DNA of 64,000 nucleotides from Paraburkholderia fungorum (GCF_003610895.1 NZ_MCAS01000003.1:186001-250000), one strand, 5' to 3'. Shown: positions 26,703 to 35,289, counted from the stretch's first letter. Notes: a model not told the origin generated them from the letters alone. Program-made: numbers and translations.

Positions 26703-27235
26703 ACGCGGCGCTTTCATCCGCGACAGCTGCGCCGTCGCTGGACCCGAGTGCTTACGTCGCGCAAGGCACCAAGCTGATCGGAGACGTAAGCGTCGGAGCG
26801 CAGGCGTCCATCTGGTTCAACTGCGTGTTGCGCGGTGATGTGCAGAAGATCGTGATCGGCAGCCGGACCAACATTCAGGACGGCACGATTATTCATGGCA
26901 CCACTAACGGCCTGCCTGCCATCGTGGGAAATGACGTCACTGTCGGCCACGGGGCGATTCTGCATGCGTGCACGATCGAAGACAGTGGCTTTGTCGGCTT
27001 CGGAGCACGGGTGTTGGACGGTGCCGTTGTGCGCTCGGGCGGCATGCTTGCCGCTGGCGCCGTATTGTCGCCGCGCAAGGTGGTAGGGCCGGGGGAATTG
27101 TGGGCTGGCAATCCCGCACGTCTTCTGCGCACGCTGACCGATCAGGAGCGCGAAGGAATGGTTACGGCTAGCGCACGTTATGTGGCGCTCGCGGAGCGCT
27201 ACAGAAGCGCTCAATTTGTTACTCTGACTTTTTAG
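26699..27235 (+). CDS. Gamma-carbonic anhydrase/PaaY-like hexapeptide-repeat protein
   Basis: This 178-residue protein is a left-handed beta-helix of the gamma-carbonic anhydrase family. Hexapeptide turns run from about residue 20 to 125, with the metal-type histidines in TIIHGTTNG and GHGAILHACTIED, and a C-terminal helix follows. In the phenylacetate pathway the relative PaaY acts as a thioesterase that removes toxic CoA by-products. Its place after a CoA-ester-making BKACE enzyme would fit a similar clean-up role here. It overlaps the BKACE gene by four bases. Confidence 0.82.
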   Translation: MNAALSSATAAPSLDPSAYVAQGTKLIGDVSVGAQASIWFNCVLRGDVQKIVIGSRTNIQDGTIIHGTTNGLPAIVGNDVTVGHGAILHACTIEDSGFVGFGARVLDGAVVRSGGMLAAGAVLSPRKVVGPGELWAGNPARLLRTLTDQEREGMVTASARYVALAERYRSAQFVTLTF

Positions 27236-27246
27236 GAAATTTCGAA

Positions 27247-28224
27247 ATGAAGGCAGTCCGTGTCACGGCGCCGAGCGCCAATGTCGATTCGCTTGAGCTC
27301 AATATTGCGACCCAACCGAAGCCGGATGTCGGTTCGGATGAGTGCCTGGTGCAGGTTGTCAGCGCCGGCGTCAATCCGAGCGATGTCAAGGCCGTACTTG
27401 GCGCGATGCCGCATGCCGTGTGGCCACGCACGCCGGGCCGCGAATATGCGGGCGTTGTGCTCGAAGGGCCGGCGGATCTCGTAGGCAAGGAGGTGTGGGG
27501 GATCGGCGGCGAACTGGGTATTCGGCGAAACGGATCGCACGGACACTATCTCATCGTACCTACCACCGGCGTGCGTGTGAAACCGGCAAGTCTGACGATG
27601 GAGGAGGCGGGTTCGATCGGCGTGCCGTTCACCACCGCGTTTGAAGGATTGCGCCGCGCGGGCGGCGCCAAGAAGGGTGACGTTCTCCTCGTGCTCGGCG
27701 CGAATGGCAAAGTCGGACAAGCAGCCATCCAACTCGCAACCATGGCCGGCGCGAAAGTGTTCGGCGTTGAGCGTACGCGTCAGGCGTATCAGGGCCATGC
27801 GAGCGGCGAGGTCACGATGATCGACGCATCGTCACAGCAAATCGATGAGGTTGTTCGCGAGTTGACCGATGGCCATGGCGCCGACATTGTGTACAACACG
27901 GTTGGCAGCCCCTATTTCGAGCAGGCTAACAAGGCGTTGGCAACACGCGGCACGCAGATCTTCATTTCGACGATCGACCGTGCAGTACCGTTCGACATCT
28001 TCTCGTTCTATCGCGGTCAACACACGTATGTCGGTGTCGACACGCTTGCGTTTGATTGCATTGATAACGCGCAAATTCTGGACCAGTTGCTGCCTGCATT
28101 TGAAAGCGGTGCGTTGAAGCCATTTCCGATTGATCGTGAATCGGTCTTCTCGCTCGACGACGCCGCGCTTGCGTATCAGGCCGTGCTGCGTGGCAGCACC
28201 AACCGTGTGTTGCTTAAACCATGA
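27247..28224 (+). CDS. MDR-family NADPH oxidoreductase (quinone oxidoreductase-like)
   Basis: This 325-residue medium-chain reductase has an N-terminal GroES-like domain and a Rossmann domain with the cofactor motif VLGANGKVGQAA (about 146-158). It has no zinc-ligand cysteines, so it belongs with quinone oxidoreductases and enoyl reductases. In this operon a plausible task is reduction of the C=C bond in a ring-cleavage product such as maleylacetate, since no iron-type maleylacetate reductase gene is present; this is inference. It starts 11 bases after the hexapeptide protein gene and overlaps the cupin gene by four bases. Confidence 0.83.
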   Translation: MKAVRVTAPSANVDSLELNIATQPKPDVGSDECLVQVVSAGVNPSDVKAVLGAMPHAVWPRTPGREYAGVVLEGPADLVGKEVWGIGGELGIRRNGSHGHYLIVPTTGVRVKPASLTMEEAGSIGVPFTTAFEGLRRAGGAKKGDVLLVLGANGKVGQAAIQLATMAGAKVFGVERTRQAYQGHASGEVTMIDASSQQIDEVVRELTDGHGADIVYNTVGSPYFEQANKALATRGTQIFISTIDRAVPFDIFSFYRGQHTYVGVDTLAFDCIDNAQILDQLLPAFESGALKPFPIDRESVFSLDDAALAYQAVLRGSTNRVLLKP

Positions 28225-28556
28225 ACGTTACCCGTTTTGATGCGGCGCCGGAGTATTTCCCGGACAACCATTTCCTGATGCGTTGTGTGAGGCTTCAGGG
28301 GCACGAAGCGGGGCCGGCGGAATCGCTGTGGATGGGCGTTTCAACTATCGAGCCTGGTGGCTACACGACGCTATCTGCTTCCGCAGTCGAGAAGCACTAT
28401 GTTGTGTTGGCGGGCGAGCTCACCGTGCAGACAGACGAGGGCACGGTGGTGCTACGCGCGCACGACTCTTGCCGGCTCGCGCCGGGTGAGCGGCGCGCAT
28501 TGCACAATCGGTCTTCCGCGCCCGTATCCGTATTGCTGGCCATGCCGTTCGCTTGA
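28221..28556 (+). CDS. Single-domain cupin protein
   Basis: This 111-residue protein has one cupin barrel: the first motif spans about residues 45-65 (TTLSASAVEKHYVVLAGEL) and the second about 82-98 (CRLAPGERRALHNRS). The metal set looks incomplete: one His in EKHY and one in ALHN, with several usual positions missing. It may be a small isomerase, a decarboxylase helper or a binding protein. It is the last gene of the dioxygenase/BKACE operon, overlapping the reductase gene by four bases. Confidence 0.78.
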   Translation: MNVTRFDAAPEYFPDNHFLMRCVRLQGHEAGPAESLWMGVSTIEPGGYTTLSASAVEKHYVVLAGELTVQTDEGTVVLRAHDSCRLAPGERRALHNRSSAPVSVLLAMPFA

Positions 28557-28606
28557 ATTTGCGGCCAGTGGTCAGCACGCGCTGTGCTTCGTGCAGGCGC
28601 TGAAGT

Positions 28607-28631
28607 CAGGCGCGTGGCTTAAACGCGCCTG
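28607..28631. terminator. Hairpin between convergent cupin and DUF4148 genes
   Basis: CAGGCGCGT (28607-28615) pairs with ACGCGCCTG (28623-28631). A competing stem, GTGCAGGCGC (28591-28600) with GCGCCTGCAC (28625-28634), uses the same right arm. Neither has a T run. The location between convergent genes suggests transcription ends here. Confidence 0.5.
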
Positions 28632-28640
28632 CACGCCGGT

Positions 28641-28958
28641 CTATTGGCTCGCCGCCTGTCCTGCATTTGCCTTCTTTTGTGCGTTTTGCAGGTTCTGCGG
28701 GTAGTTCGGATCGTTCTGAGCCGGTTGATATCCGTTGCTTTCCAGTTTTTTCAGTTCCGCCGTGTTCTTCGCACGCGCCTGCTTGCGGGCCGCTTTTCGC
28801 TCCGCCTTTCGTTGCGCCTTGGTAGCAGACGCTGAAGCGGGCGCGCTGTCGGTTGCGGAACTGCCGCCAGACTGGGCTAGTGCGGGAGCGACTGAACCTG
28901 CCATCAAGATGCCTGATGCGAGCAACACCAACAGTTTCCTTGTCTGCAATAACGTCAT
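28641..28958 (-). CDS. Small secreted DUF4148-type protein 1
   Basis: This 105-residue protein has a Sec signal peptide (cleavage near PALAQS), a highly charged Lys/Arg/Ala middle part and the DUF4148 motif ELKKLESNGYQPAQNDPNYP near the C-terminus. The same motif occurs in the protein at 32395-32694. DUF4148 proteins are small periplasmic proteins of unknown role, numerous in Burkholderiaceae. GGAGAA precedes the ATG at 28958. It is convergent with the cupin gene. Confidence 0.78.
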   Translation of the reverse strand: MTLLQTRKLLVLLASGILMAGSVAPALAQSGGSSATDSAPASASATKAQRKAERKAARKQARAKNTAELKKLESNGYQPAQNDPNYPQNLQNAQKKANAGQAASQ

Positions 28959-29283
28959 GTTTTTCTCCGTTTTAAGCCGGGAACCAAAAATGATTGCGGC
29001 GAGATCAAGTCTCACATACTGACGACCCGATCGCAATCCATCAGAACGCCTAACAGCGGGTCAATACGAATCATGCCAGGGATTGGGACAATCCCCAACA
29101 GGCGGATAGCTGGCCAGCGAGGTCACTTTGGGCGGATTCAGCGTTCGTCATTCTGGACGATCATGCCGCCGCGCCATGCATTACGATGGCGGCGAAGTCG
29201 CCAGTAGTGCACTGGAATGTGCATGCCCGTCGACTTGTCGCCGAATGTTTTAACTGTGGCATCACGAACCGGATGAGTACTCC
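28959..29283. other. Intergenic region between divergent genes
   Basis: About 325 bases between the DUF4148 and MoaF-like genes. A small hairpin, GGGATTG (29079-29085) with CAATCCC (29089-29095), is visible. Nothing else could be identified. Confidence 0.5.
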
Positions 29284-29619
29284 ATGAGCAATCAGGATAC
29301 GTCGACAACACTGCCGTTTGCAGGCAGAACATTTCTCGTCAGCTACGGCGACCATCTGACTGCACTCAATATTTACGCAGACGATGGAAAGACGATGCGT
29401 TATGAAGTGACGGAGGGTCCGTTCAAAGGCGCAACCGCCGAAGTGGTGTATGAAGCGCTCCAGGTTGGAGACGGTACCTATGTTCTGTCGTGGCAAGAGG
29501 CGGACAAGGGAACCGTGGTGCATCTGGATGATTTTTCCGCCGGCACTTCGCGTGCCTTCTATACAACGGCAACTCACGAATTTGTGCGAATGCTCGGCTC
29601 GCTTGTCGAGCTCGCGTAA
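29284..29619 (+). CDS. MoaF-like small lipocalin-type protein
   Basis: This 111-residue protein is mostly beta strands, with FLVSYGDHLTALNIYADDGKT, GATAEVVYEAL and YVLSWQEADKGTVVHLDDF. This resembles the MoaF N-terminal family, small barrel proteins described in molybdopterin- or amine-related gene clusters. It has no signal peptide. Function is unknown. It is followed after 74 bases by the chemoreceptor gene and may be in the same transcript. Confidence 0.65.
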   Translation: MSNQDTSTTLPFAGRTFLVSYGDHLTALNIYADDGKTMRYEVTEGPFKGATAEVVYEALQVGDGTYVLSWQEADKGTVVHLDDFSAGTSRAFYTTATHEFVRMLGSLVELA

Positions 29620-29693
29620 TACCTCCGGACAAAACCGGGGCGTTATAAAAAAGGTGCCCGTCTGATGCACCGCTCTCCGAAGGAAAACCAGGA

Positions 29694-31247
29694 ATGAAAA
29701 TGTCTACCCGGCTCTGGCTATTGATCGGCATTGCCATGGTCGGTCTGGCCGGCCTCGGAGGGTCGTCGCTCTGGACGCTCAAGACCTCGATGCGTGACGC
29801 GCGAAAAGCCGAGATTACCAATATGCTCTACTCGGCGCGCAATCTTGTTACCTACTATGCTCAACAGGAGCAGCGGGGGGCATTGACGCACGGCGAGGCG
29901 CAGCGAGCGGCATTGGACACGCTGGCCAGGTTGGCTAACGCACCAAAAAGCTATTACATCGTGCGCTCACCTGACGGCGTGATGCTGGAGCATCCCGATC
30001 CAAAGCAGGTGGGAACGGTTTCCCTTGGAAAAACACTCGACGGCCATTCCGATTACGACGCATGGCGCGATGCGATGGGTTCGAACGGCGTATCGATTAT
30101 TTCGGTCGCCTTCAAAAAACCGGGCGAAGCCGGCTTCTCGGAGAAGCTCAACGGCATGACCGAATTCAAGCCGTGGAACTGGTGGATCGTCACGGGCTTT
30201 TTCACGGACGATATGGACGCCGAGTTTTACGGTGCTGCGAGGCAAACACTTATCGCTTTGACGGTCACCGCCGTGCTGCTGTTCCTGATGGGCTATCGGC
30301 TGATCGGAAACGTCCAGAGTGCGATCGGCGGTGAACCGCGCGATGTGGCGGATGTGGCGCGTCGTATCGCGCAGGGCGATCTGTCCAGTGCATCGGTTGC
30401 GCGCGGCCCTATGGAGGGCGGCAAGCCATCGCAGGACTCGAGCATTGCCTCGTCGGTGCTGCGCATGTCCGACAATTTGTATGCCATGCTCCGCAAGATT
30501 CACCACGCCACCGAATCGATTTCGGCGGGTACGCGAGAATTGCGTCAAGGACACGACGATCTCTCGCATCGTTCCGAGCAACAGGCGGCAGCACTCCAGC
30601 AGACCGCAGCAAGTGTCGAGGAATTGACGGCGACGGTACAGCAGAATGCCGAAAGCGTCGTGCACGCCACGGATCTTGCAAGGGTGGCCGTCAAGCAGGT
30701 GTCGACAGCGGACGAGCACATCGATCAGATTGTCGTGGGCATGTCCAGGATCACCGGCAGCGCGCAGCGCATGCGCGATTTTGTTTCCGTCGTGTCGGGA
30801 ATTTCAGCGCAGACAAATATCCTTGCGTTGAACGCGGCGGTCGAGGCGGCCCGTGCGGGTGTGGAGGGGCGAGGCTTTGCAGTAGTCGCATCGGAAGTGC
30901 GCGAGCTTGCACGGCGCGCAAACGAATCGGTCACTGCCATTTCCGGATTGATCGACGAGGCGCTGGTCAACGTCGAAAGCGGTAATGGCATGGTGCAGCG
31001 CGCGAGAGAGGGCATGGCCAGCCTGGTTCGGCACATCAAGGGAATCGAATCGAATCTGTCGCAGATATCGGAGGCGTCGGCAGAGCAGAGCCGGGGAATC
31101 TCTCAGGTGTCAGAGGCAATCTCATACATCGACGAGGCGACCCAGCGAAACACCAACGTGGTGCTGCAGGTGGCCGAAGCAGCAGCGTCACTCGACGCTC
31201 AGGTGCAGAGTCTGTCTGAAGCGGTTGGCATATTCAGGCTTGAGTAG
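29694..31247 (+). CDS. Methyl-accepting chemotaxis protein with periplasmic sCache domain
   Basis: This 517-residue chemoreceptor has a first membrane helix (about 7-29), a periplasmic sCache-type sensor (about 35-180, with YYIVRSPDGVMLEHPDP and WNWWIVTGFF), a second helix (about 185-203) and a cytoplasmic signalling domain. The hairpin tip is ISAQTNILALNAAVEAARAG, a form with Ile where Leu is common. The C-terminus has no CheR-docking pentapeptide. Single-Cache receptors often sense small carboxylates. Given the surroundings, it may direct cells to a compound degraded here. Confidence 0.92.
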   Translation: MKMSTRLWLLIGIAMVGLAGLGGSSLWTLKTSMRDARKAEITNMLYSARNLVTYYAQQEQRGALTHGEAQRAALDTLARLANAPKSYYIVRSPDGVMLEHPDPKQVGTVSLGKTLDGHSDYDAWRDAMGSNGVSIISVAFKKPGEAGFSEKLNGMTEFKPWNWWIVTGFFTDDMDAEFYGAARQTLIALTVTAVLLFLMGYRLIGNVQSAIGGEPRDVADVARRIAQGDLSSASVARGPMEGGKPSQDSSIASSVLRMSDNLYAMLRKIHHATESISAGTRELRQGHDDLSHRSEQQAAALQQTAASVEELTATVQQNAESVVHATDLARVAVKQVSTADEHIDQIVVGMSRITGSAQRMRDFVSVVSGISAQTNILALNAAVEAARAGVEGRGFAVVASEVRELARRANESVTAISGLIDEALVNVESGNGMVQRAREGMASLVRHIKGIESNLSQISEASAEQSRGISQVSEAISYIDEATQRNTNVVLQVAEAAASLDAQVQSLSEAVGIFRLE

Positions 31248-31375
31248 CACGTTGCCCGCTCGATTGCGACATCGAGTCAAGGAAAATGGTGACGTGAAAA
31301 GGACAGGCCGGCGAGCGCGTTGCGCTGCAATCTCGCCGGATCACCCTGCCTGAGGGCCAGTTTTTTATTGGCCGA

Positions 31376-32011
31376 TCAGCGCGTCTGCTTCGACGATTCC
31401 CAGTATTGCTTCAAGCCAAATACCATGTTGCTGAACGGAATGCTCAGACCCGCGTAGACAGCCTGAGCTTCCGGTGCTGCGTTGTCGCCGAGCAACTCGA
31501 CGGCAACCGTCGAGTATCCCACCGGGACAACACCGGCTTGCACCATACGGGCGACGCCAAGGTCCACCTGTGCCTGCGAAAAACCGCCGGAAGCGTCGAT
31601 GACGGCGTAGGTCGTATATCCGTCGCGTAGCGCGGCGAGTGCCGGGAGAGCCAAACATACGTCGGTGGAGACGCCCGTCACGATGAGGTGCTTGCGCCCG
31701 GTTGCCTGAACTGCACGGACAACCCGGGGCTCATCCCATGCGCTGACAGTCGTTCGTTCGATAACCTCGTGGTTCTCGAGCGCGGCGGCCAACTCAGGAA
31801 TCATGGGACCCCAAAGGCTTTCAGTCGTGGTGGTTACAACGATAGGAATATCGAGCGCGAGAGCAGCCTTGGTAAGGCCGACCACGTGATGCTTGAGCTC
31901 CAGGGGAGTAATGTCGCGCACGCCCGTGTAGAGCCCTTCCTGATGATCGACGTGTAGTAGAACTGCGTTGTGCCTGGTGAGCTTTTCTTTAACCGGCAGC
32001 TGTCCTGTCAT
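31376..32011 (-). CDS. Isochorismatase-family cysteine hydrolase (YcaC-like)
   Basis: This 211-residue protein belongs to the isochorismatase/nicotinamidase superfamily. The catalytic Asp22 lies in LLHVDHQEG and the nucleophile Cys119 in VSTDVCLALPAL, following the cis-peptide region LIVTGV. It is closest in outline to YcaC-type proteins of uncertain substrate; amides or imidated acids are possible. AAGGAGAACG precedes the ATG at 32011. The gene is alone on its strand, convergent with the chemoreceptor gene. Confidence 0.85.
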   Translation of the reverse strand: MTGQLPVKEKLTRHNAVLLHVDHQEGLYTGVRDITPLELKHHVVGLTKAALALDIPIVVTTTTESLWGPMIPELAAALENHEVIERTTVSAWDEPRVVRAVQATGRKHLIVTGVSTDVCLALPALAALRDGYTTYAVIDASGGFSQAQVDLGVARMVQAGVVPVGYSTVAVELLGDNAAPEAQAVYAGLSIPFSNMVFGLKQYWESSKQTR

Positions 32012-32394
32012 GACGTTCTCCTTGGGTTGTAGGTAGCGATAATTCTGACATGCCATCTATGCCGGAACGTGTCTTTGTCGGCCAACGTACCGGACTCAGT
32101 TTCCTAAGTTCTGGACGATAGAAGCAGGAAGCATTCGGAAGCGGATTTAAGTTCGGATATCGAATGGTCATGCGAAAAAGCAAGCGGAAAAGCGAAATTT
32201 TGACGTTGGAAAGGATAAGGAGAACGAGTAAGTCGGTCGCAAAAGCGCATTGACGTCGTCTGCGCAACGATGCGTTATTCGTTTACGTATTAACCCGATG
32301 TCGGGGCCTCGTTAAACTGCCGCTAACAGTTGCGGCGGATCGATTCGACGTTCGCCGCCTGCCCAAACTTCAAAACCATCAGAGGTACGTAAAA
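32012..32394. other. Intergenic region between divergent genes
   Basis: About 380 bases between the isochorismatase-like and DUF4148 genes. It is richer in A and T than its surroundings between about 32140 and 32300. No open frame with a ribosome site and no convincing operator were found. Confidence 0.5.
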
Positions 32395-32694
32395 ATGAAA
32401 AAACTCGCTTACACCGTGGTCTTTGCTTCGGCACTTGCCGCTTCTTTCAGCTCGTTCGCACAATCTTCGGCACCGGTGAGCCGCGCTCAAGTTCGCGACG
32501 AACTGGTCCAGCTTGAGAAGGCAGGATATGAGCCCACTCAAAACGATCCCACTTATCCTTCGAACCTTCGCGCTGCGGAGAACCAGGTCGCTGTGAAGAA
32601 AATGGCCGCGGCGGGCGGCGCAAGCGGCTATGGTGCGGCGATGGATGGATCGTCCCGTTCCGGCGCTTCAGCCACGCCTGCCGGCGTACAGTAA
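32395..32694 (+). CDS. Small secreted DUF4148-type protein 2
   Basis: This 99-residue protein starts with a Sec signal peptide (cleavage near SSFAQS, residue 23) and carries the DUF4148 motif VQLEKAGYEPTQNDPTYPSN. The C-terminus is Gly/Ser/Ala-rich and likely disordered. AGAGGTACG lies upstream of the ATG. It shares the motif with the protein at 28641-28958 but little else. Function is unknown; small periplasmic proteins of this type are common in Burkholderia. Confidence 0.8.
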   Translation: MKKLAYTVVFASALAASFSSFAQSSAPVSRAQVRDELVQLEKAGYEPTQNDPTYPSNLRAAENQVAVKKMAAAGGASGYGAAMDGSSRSGASATPAGVQ

Positions 32695-32711
32695 CCGTAT
32701 GAGCAGATCGA

Positions 32712-32732
32712 CCGGCGCGGACTGCGCGCCGG
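32712..32732. terminator. GC-rich hairpin between convergent genes
   Basis: CCGGCGCG (32712-32719) pairs with CGCGCCGG (32725-32732) around a five-base loop, just after the DUF4148 gene and before the end of the convergent LysR gene. No T run follows. Confidence 0.55.
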
Positions 32733-32800
32733 CGAAGCAGGCTAATTGCACTGAAGAATTGGCGATATCGGAAAAATGCCGCTGAGCGAAGGATCGCGTG

Positions 32801-33706
32801 CTAGATGGCCACTGCCTTAGGCATCTCAGTCACAAGAAAATCCAGCAATGCGCGCACAGACGGCAGCAGCCCCTGGCGGTTTGGCACCAGCGCAGTGATC
32901 CTGGCTTCGGCGGCTGTCCACTCCGGAAGAACGCGAACCAGACTGCCTGCGCGAACCTCGTCGCGGCACACATAGCCTGGCAACGCCACGATCCCCAGCC
33001 CCATCTTTGCGGCCTGCTTCAGGCTCGCCATGCAGTCCGTCATCAGTCGTGGCTCCAGACGCACCGTACATTCTCGTTGATCCGCGTGACGTAAGGTCCA
33101 TTGGTGGGGGACACCTTCACGCACCATGAAAAGAGCGGGGCGCTTCGACAACTCTTCCGGCGCGGCGGGCAGGCCGGCCTGTGCGGCATAGTCTGCGCCG
33201 CAGAACAGCATCCACGGGGTAAGTGCGAGTGGCCGCTGGACCAGTTGGGAATCAGGCAGCGGTGCAGTATGTGCTCTGATTGCGAGGTCGAAACCCTCGG
33301 CAACGATGTCTACTTCCTGGTCAGACGATTGCTGCACAATGGTTACTTTCGGATACCTCAGGCTGAACTCCGGCAGCAGATCCCGCATTGCAAACTGTGC
33401 CATGGCCACCGCCACGGAGAGTCGGATTGGGCCGCTGGGTTCCGTCATCCTGCGTCTGACTCCGCTCTCCGCAACCTCTGCTGCCTGGAGCACCAATGCC
33501 GCTTGCGTATAGAACTCGGCGCCGACGTCGGTGACGGCGAATTGCCGGGACGTGCGATTGATCAGGCGGGCGTCGAGGGCGGTCTCAAGCTGCTGGATGC
33601 GATTGCTGATCGTCGACTTCGGGACAGAGAGCGCGCGTGCAGCCGCTGTGATGCCCCTGTGATCCACCACCTGGACGAAGTAATAGAAAGCGTTCAGATC
33701 GAGCAT
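32801..33706 (-). CDS. LysR-family regulator, paralogue of the one at 53.1 kb
   Basis: This 301-residue regulator begins MLDLNAFYYFVQVVDHRG, with the helix-turn-helix containing ARALSVPKSTISNRI, and has a CrgA/DsdC-type inducer domain. It is the same length as the protein at 53089-53994 and aligns with it end to end, about half of the residues being identical by eye. I choose the ATG at 33706 by that alignment. Neighbours are a DUF4148 gene (convergent) and xdhC. Its targets are unknown, but the paralogue stands beside a molybdenum hydroxylase operon. Confidence 0.88.
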   Translation of the reverse strand: MLDLNAFYYFVQVVDHRGITAAARALSVPKSTISNRIQQLETALDARLINRTSRQFAVTDVGAEFYTQAALVLQAAEVAESGVRRRMTEPSGPIRLSVAVAMAQFAMRDLLPEFSLRYPKVTIVQQSSDQEVDIVAEGFDLAIRAHTAPLPDSQLVQRPLALTPWMLFCGADYAAQAGLPAAPEELSKRPALFMVREGVPHQWTLRHADQRECTVRLEPRLMTDCMASLKQAAKMGLGIVALPGYVCRDEVRAGSLVRVLPEWTAAEARITALVPNRQGLLPSVRALLDFLVTEMPKAVAI

Positions 33707-33831
33707 TGAGCAACAGTCCTTGTGTGAGCCATGCCAGTGGGTGACCCGGGGCATCGGCCCGGGTGCGCCTCTCCTCGCGGATGTTCTCTGCTTTTACCTA
33801 ATAAAAGAGAGTTTGTGCACCAGGACTTTCG

Positions 33832-34854
33832 TTACACGCTGCAGGCCGTCGCTCTGCTCGAAGCAATCTCGCGAGCAGCCTTCGCCCCTTCGACCTGCAG
33901 CAGCGTCGGCAACGATACGCCGTTTTTCGCCGCGGTCACCTCGGCCAGAATAGACACGGCGATTTCCGGTGGTGTGCGACTACCGATGTAGATACCCACT
34001 GGCCCACGCAATCTTGCCAGTTCACTATCGTCCAGATCAAATTCCTTGAGTCGCTCGCGCCTCGCAGCATTATTGCGGCGTGATCCCAGTGCGCCTACGT
34101 AAAATGCGGCTGTCTTCAATGCCTCCATAAGCGCGAGATCGTCAAGCTTCGGATCATGAGTCAGGGCGATTACCGCGCAGCGCGCGTCGAGTTTCATGTC
34201 GAGTACCGTATCGTCCGGCATTGTGCGTACGATCTTCGTTCCCGGAACATCCCACTCATCGGTGTACTCCTCGCGTGGATCACAGACGGTCACCTGATAG
34301 TCGAGACCCACGGCGATCTGGCAGAGGTAGTGCGATAGCTGCCCTGCGCCAATCACCAGCATCCGATAGCGCGGGCCGTGAACGGTCAGCAGCCGCTGCT
34401 CGTTCAGATCGACGCCGCCGACAACCGGTGCAGGGACGAGCCGTACAGCGCCGGTTGTCATATCGACGTGACGTGCGACGAGGTGGCCGTCTTCCACCAG
34501 GCGGCACAGGTCGGCCATGCGGCTATTCCGTGATAGCGGTTCGAGCACTAACTGGATCGTACCGCCGCACGGCAAACCGAAACGATGCGCTTCTTCCGCG
34601 GTGATGCCGTATTTGATCGTCTCGGGTCGCGCTTGCTCGATGCCGCGTTGCCGCACACGCTCGATCAGATCGTCTTCAATGCAACCGCCGGAGACAGAGC
34701 CGACAACGATGCCGTCGTCGCGCACGGCGAGCATCGCGCCTTCAGGACGCGGTGATGAACCCCATGTTTTCACAACGGTCACCAGCAGCGCGCGATGTCC
34801 GTTTTCGAGCCACCGCGCGCACGACCTTATGACCTCGAGATCTACGCTGTCCAT
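33832..34854 (-). CDS. xdhC: XdhC-family molybdenum cofactor insertion protein
   Basis: This 340-residue protein has the XdhC pattern: an N-terminal domain with KTWGSSPRPEGAML and GSVSGGCIEDDL, and a C-terminal Rossmann domain with MLVIGAGQLSHYL and later YVGALGSRRN. XdhC binds the molybdenum cofactor and, with a sulfurase, delivers the sulfurated form to xanthine-dehydrogenase-type enzymes. It should serve the two IorAB-type enzymes encoded at 40.7-43.4 and 50.2-52.9 kb. It lies 108 bases downstream of the HiPIP gene, behind a strong hairpin. Confidence 0.9.
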   Translation of the reverse strand: MDSVDLEVIRSCARWLENGHRALLVTVVKTWGSSPRPEGAMLAVRDDGIVVGSVSGGCIEDDLIERVRQRGIEQARPETIKYGITAEEAHRFGLPCGGTIQLVLEPLSRNSRMADLCRLVEDGHLVARHVDMTTGAVRLVPAPVVGGVDLNEQRLLTVHGPRYRMLVIGAGQLSHYLCQIAVGLDYQVTVCDPREEYTDEWDVPGTKIVRTMPDDTVLDMKLDARCAVIALTHDPKLDDLALMEALKTAAFYVGALGSRRNNAARRERLKEFDLDDSELARLRGPVGIYIGSRTPPEIAVSILAEVTAAKNGVSLPTLLQVEGAKAAREIASSRATACSV

Positions 34855-34916
34855 GATTTACTCCCTTTCGCCTGAGTGCCGATGAACTCCGGAACCATGG
34901 CCGCGGCGATTTTTGC

Positions 34917-34954
34917 GAATCTGCGAACCTCCATTTGGGAGGGTTCGCAGATTC
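34917..34954. terminator. Long hairpin between HiPIP and xdhC genes
   Basis: GAATCTGCGAACC (34917-34929) and GGTTCGCAGATTC (34942-34954) form a 13-base perfect stem with a 12-base loop, directly after the HiPIP stop on the minus strand. No T run is present on either strand, so it may protect the HiPIP message or reduce read-through into xdhC. Confidence 0.6.
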
Positions 34955-34962
34955 CCCAAGGT

Positions 34963-35289
34963 TCAGCTTTTCTTTGCGTAGGCGCTACACCAGCCCGTGC
35001 TCGCGACAGTTTTCCCCGCGAATATGGGGCATCCGCCTGAAGCAGCGCCAGCTTGTCCCTGGTATAGCGAACAGTTGCCGCAGTTCTGACCGGCGGCAAA
35101 TTTGGCGTACCTGGCCTTGTCGACATTGGCCGCGTCGGTGCGATAGCCCATGGCCTGAGCCATCGGGTCACTGTCCTGAACCTGATTGTCCGCGGCGTGG
35201 GCCTGGGGGAGCTTCGCAAGAAGCGCGGTCGAAACGATAGCGACGTTCATGAGCAGGAAACTGCGGCGATGCGAATCTACACTCTTCAT
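34963..35289 (-). CDS. High-potential iron-sulfur protein (HiPIP), Tat-exported
   Basis: This 108-residue protein has a twin-arginine signal (SHRRSFLLMN, residues 6-15) with cleavage near QAHAAD, and the four cluster cysteines at 70, 73, 87 and 101 in the HiPIP spacing. It is a soluble periplasmic one-electron carrier with a [4Fe-4S] cluster. The start ATG 35289 gives the Tat motif directly; the longer open frame does not. It may accept electrons from the periplasmic molybdenum hydroxylases or pass them from cytochrome bc1 to an oxidase. Confidence 0.9.
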   Translation of the reverse strand: MKSVDSHRRSFLLMNVAIVSTALLAKLPQAHAADNQVQDSDPMAQAMGYRTDAANVDKARYAKFAAGQNCGNCSLYQGQAGAASGGCPIFAGKTVASTGWCSAYAKKS

